From: Ruminococcus sp. UBA1394
GTDB taxonomy: Bacteria > Bacillota > Clostridia > Oscillospirales > Ruminococcaceae
DNA length: 24,150 bases
Direction of reading: 5' to 3'
Assembly: GCA_002305725.1 (NCBI GenBank)
Contig: DBQM01000035.1
Span: 1-24,150, forward strand
Part shown: positions 24,046 to 24,150 of the stretch, piece after piece
Position numbering within the stretch: the stretch's first letter is position 1
Layout of the letters: each line of letters starts with the position of its first letter
Notes under the pieces: generated by a model
What the model saw: only the letters and a program-made list of their open reading frames with translations
Database searches by the model: none
Told to the model about the DNA's origin: nothing
Program-made: the position numbers and the translations under genes

Positions 24046-24150
24046 TGTCAATCATATTGGACACTGTTCTTAAGAAATTCGATAGGCGAAAGCCAGTTAA
24101 GAGGACGCATAGGGCGGTTGTTAGTTTGATTTAAACGCACAGTTAACTGT
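24046..24150 (-). mobile_element. Insertion sequence, left end (runs off the window)
   Basis: A transposase-like frame enters from the right edge and stops at 24048. A plausible IS terminus is TGTCAATCATATTGGACA starting at 24046 (5'-TG as in IS3-type ends), exactly where the ABC ATPase homology fails. The exact boundary is uncertain by several bases. Confidence 0.55.
24048..24150 (-). CDS. Partial transposase C-terminus (DDE/integrase type)
   Basis: The last 33 codons on the minus strand stay open to the window edge and read ...NNRPMRPLNWLSPIEFLK... before a TGA at 24048-24050. N-x-R-P followed by L-x-W-x-[ST]-P-x-E-[FY]-L is typical of the C-terminal end of IS3/IS481/IS30-like integrase-core transposases. 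The exact family cannot be set from 33 residues. Confidence 0.6.
   Translation of the reverse strand, partial: QLTVRLNQTNNRPMRPLNWLSPIEFLKNSVQYD

Noticed and set aside
1..24150. CRISPR arrays, tRNA or rRNA genes
   Set aside because: No regularly spaced repeats, cloverleaf or rRNA-like sequence was found on either strand.

Overview
The window looks like a chromosomal stretch of a gut or rumen Firmicute close to Ruminococcus. The main reason is two secreted plant cell-wall enzymes carrying dockerin-type repeats (D-x-N-x-D-G loops followed by an I-N-V-F-D-[LM]-C-x-x-R-R helix), one with beta-trefoil sugar-binding modules and a Thr-rich linker. Further support comes from moderate-to-low GC, strong GGAGG ribosome sites, canonical sigma-A promoters and many two-component/ABC modules. 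The assignment is inference from gene content; there is no rRNA or other marker gene.

Left part (1-5150). A gene-free 530 bp leader holds a very good promoter (52-80) and a Rho-independent terminator (337-365) enclosing about 280 nt of structured, non-coding sequence, a candidate small RNA. Then comes a probable operon: a zinc-type polyol/alcohol dehydrogenase, an OmpR-type regulator, its histidine kinase, a multi-span membrane protein and a small two-span membrane protein. It faces, across a shared terminator, a two-gene unit encoding a paralogue of that small membrane protein plus a 62-residue protein made of 11-residue repeats.

Middle part (5275-16888). A dockerin-bearing CE2/SGNH-type carbohydrate esterase is divergent from a long + strand series: OmpR regulator and kinase; an ABC ATPase and a duplicated FtsX/MacB-type permease behind a promoter with a direct-repeat regulator box; a LytS/YesM-type kinase and YesN-type AraC regulator; a pair of palindromic intergenic repeats; then a LiaF-like membrane protein, a DUF4097-like surface protein and a flavodoxin-like protein in overlapping order. 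I read this as an envelope-stress or antimicrobial-peptide response and export region. That is family-based inference; the substrate is unknown.

Right part (16955-24150). A membrane-anchored HD-GYP protein and a 949-residue multimodular pectate lyase lie on the minus strand and share an unusual extended -10 promoter sequence. On the plus strand two tandem paralogous lipoproteins with a Cys/His motif precede an ABC ATPase that is cut off after its Q-loop. The end of an insertion-sequence transposase enters from the right edge on the minus strand, so the ATPase appears to be broken by an IS.

No tRNA, rRNA, CRISPR array or phage structural genes were seen.
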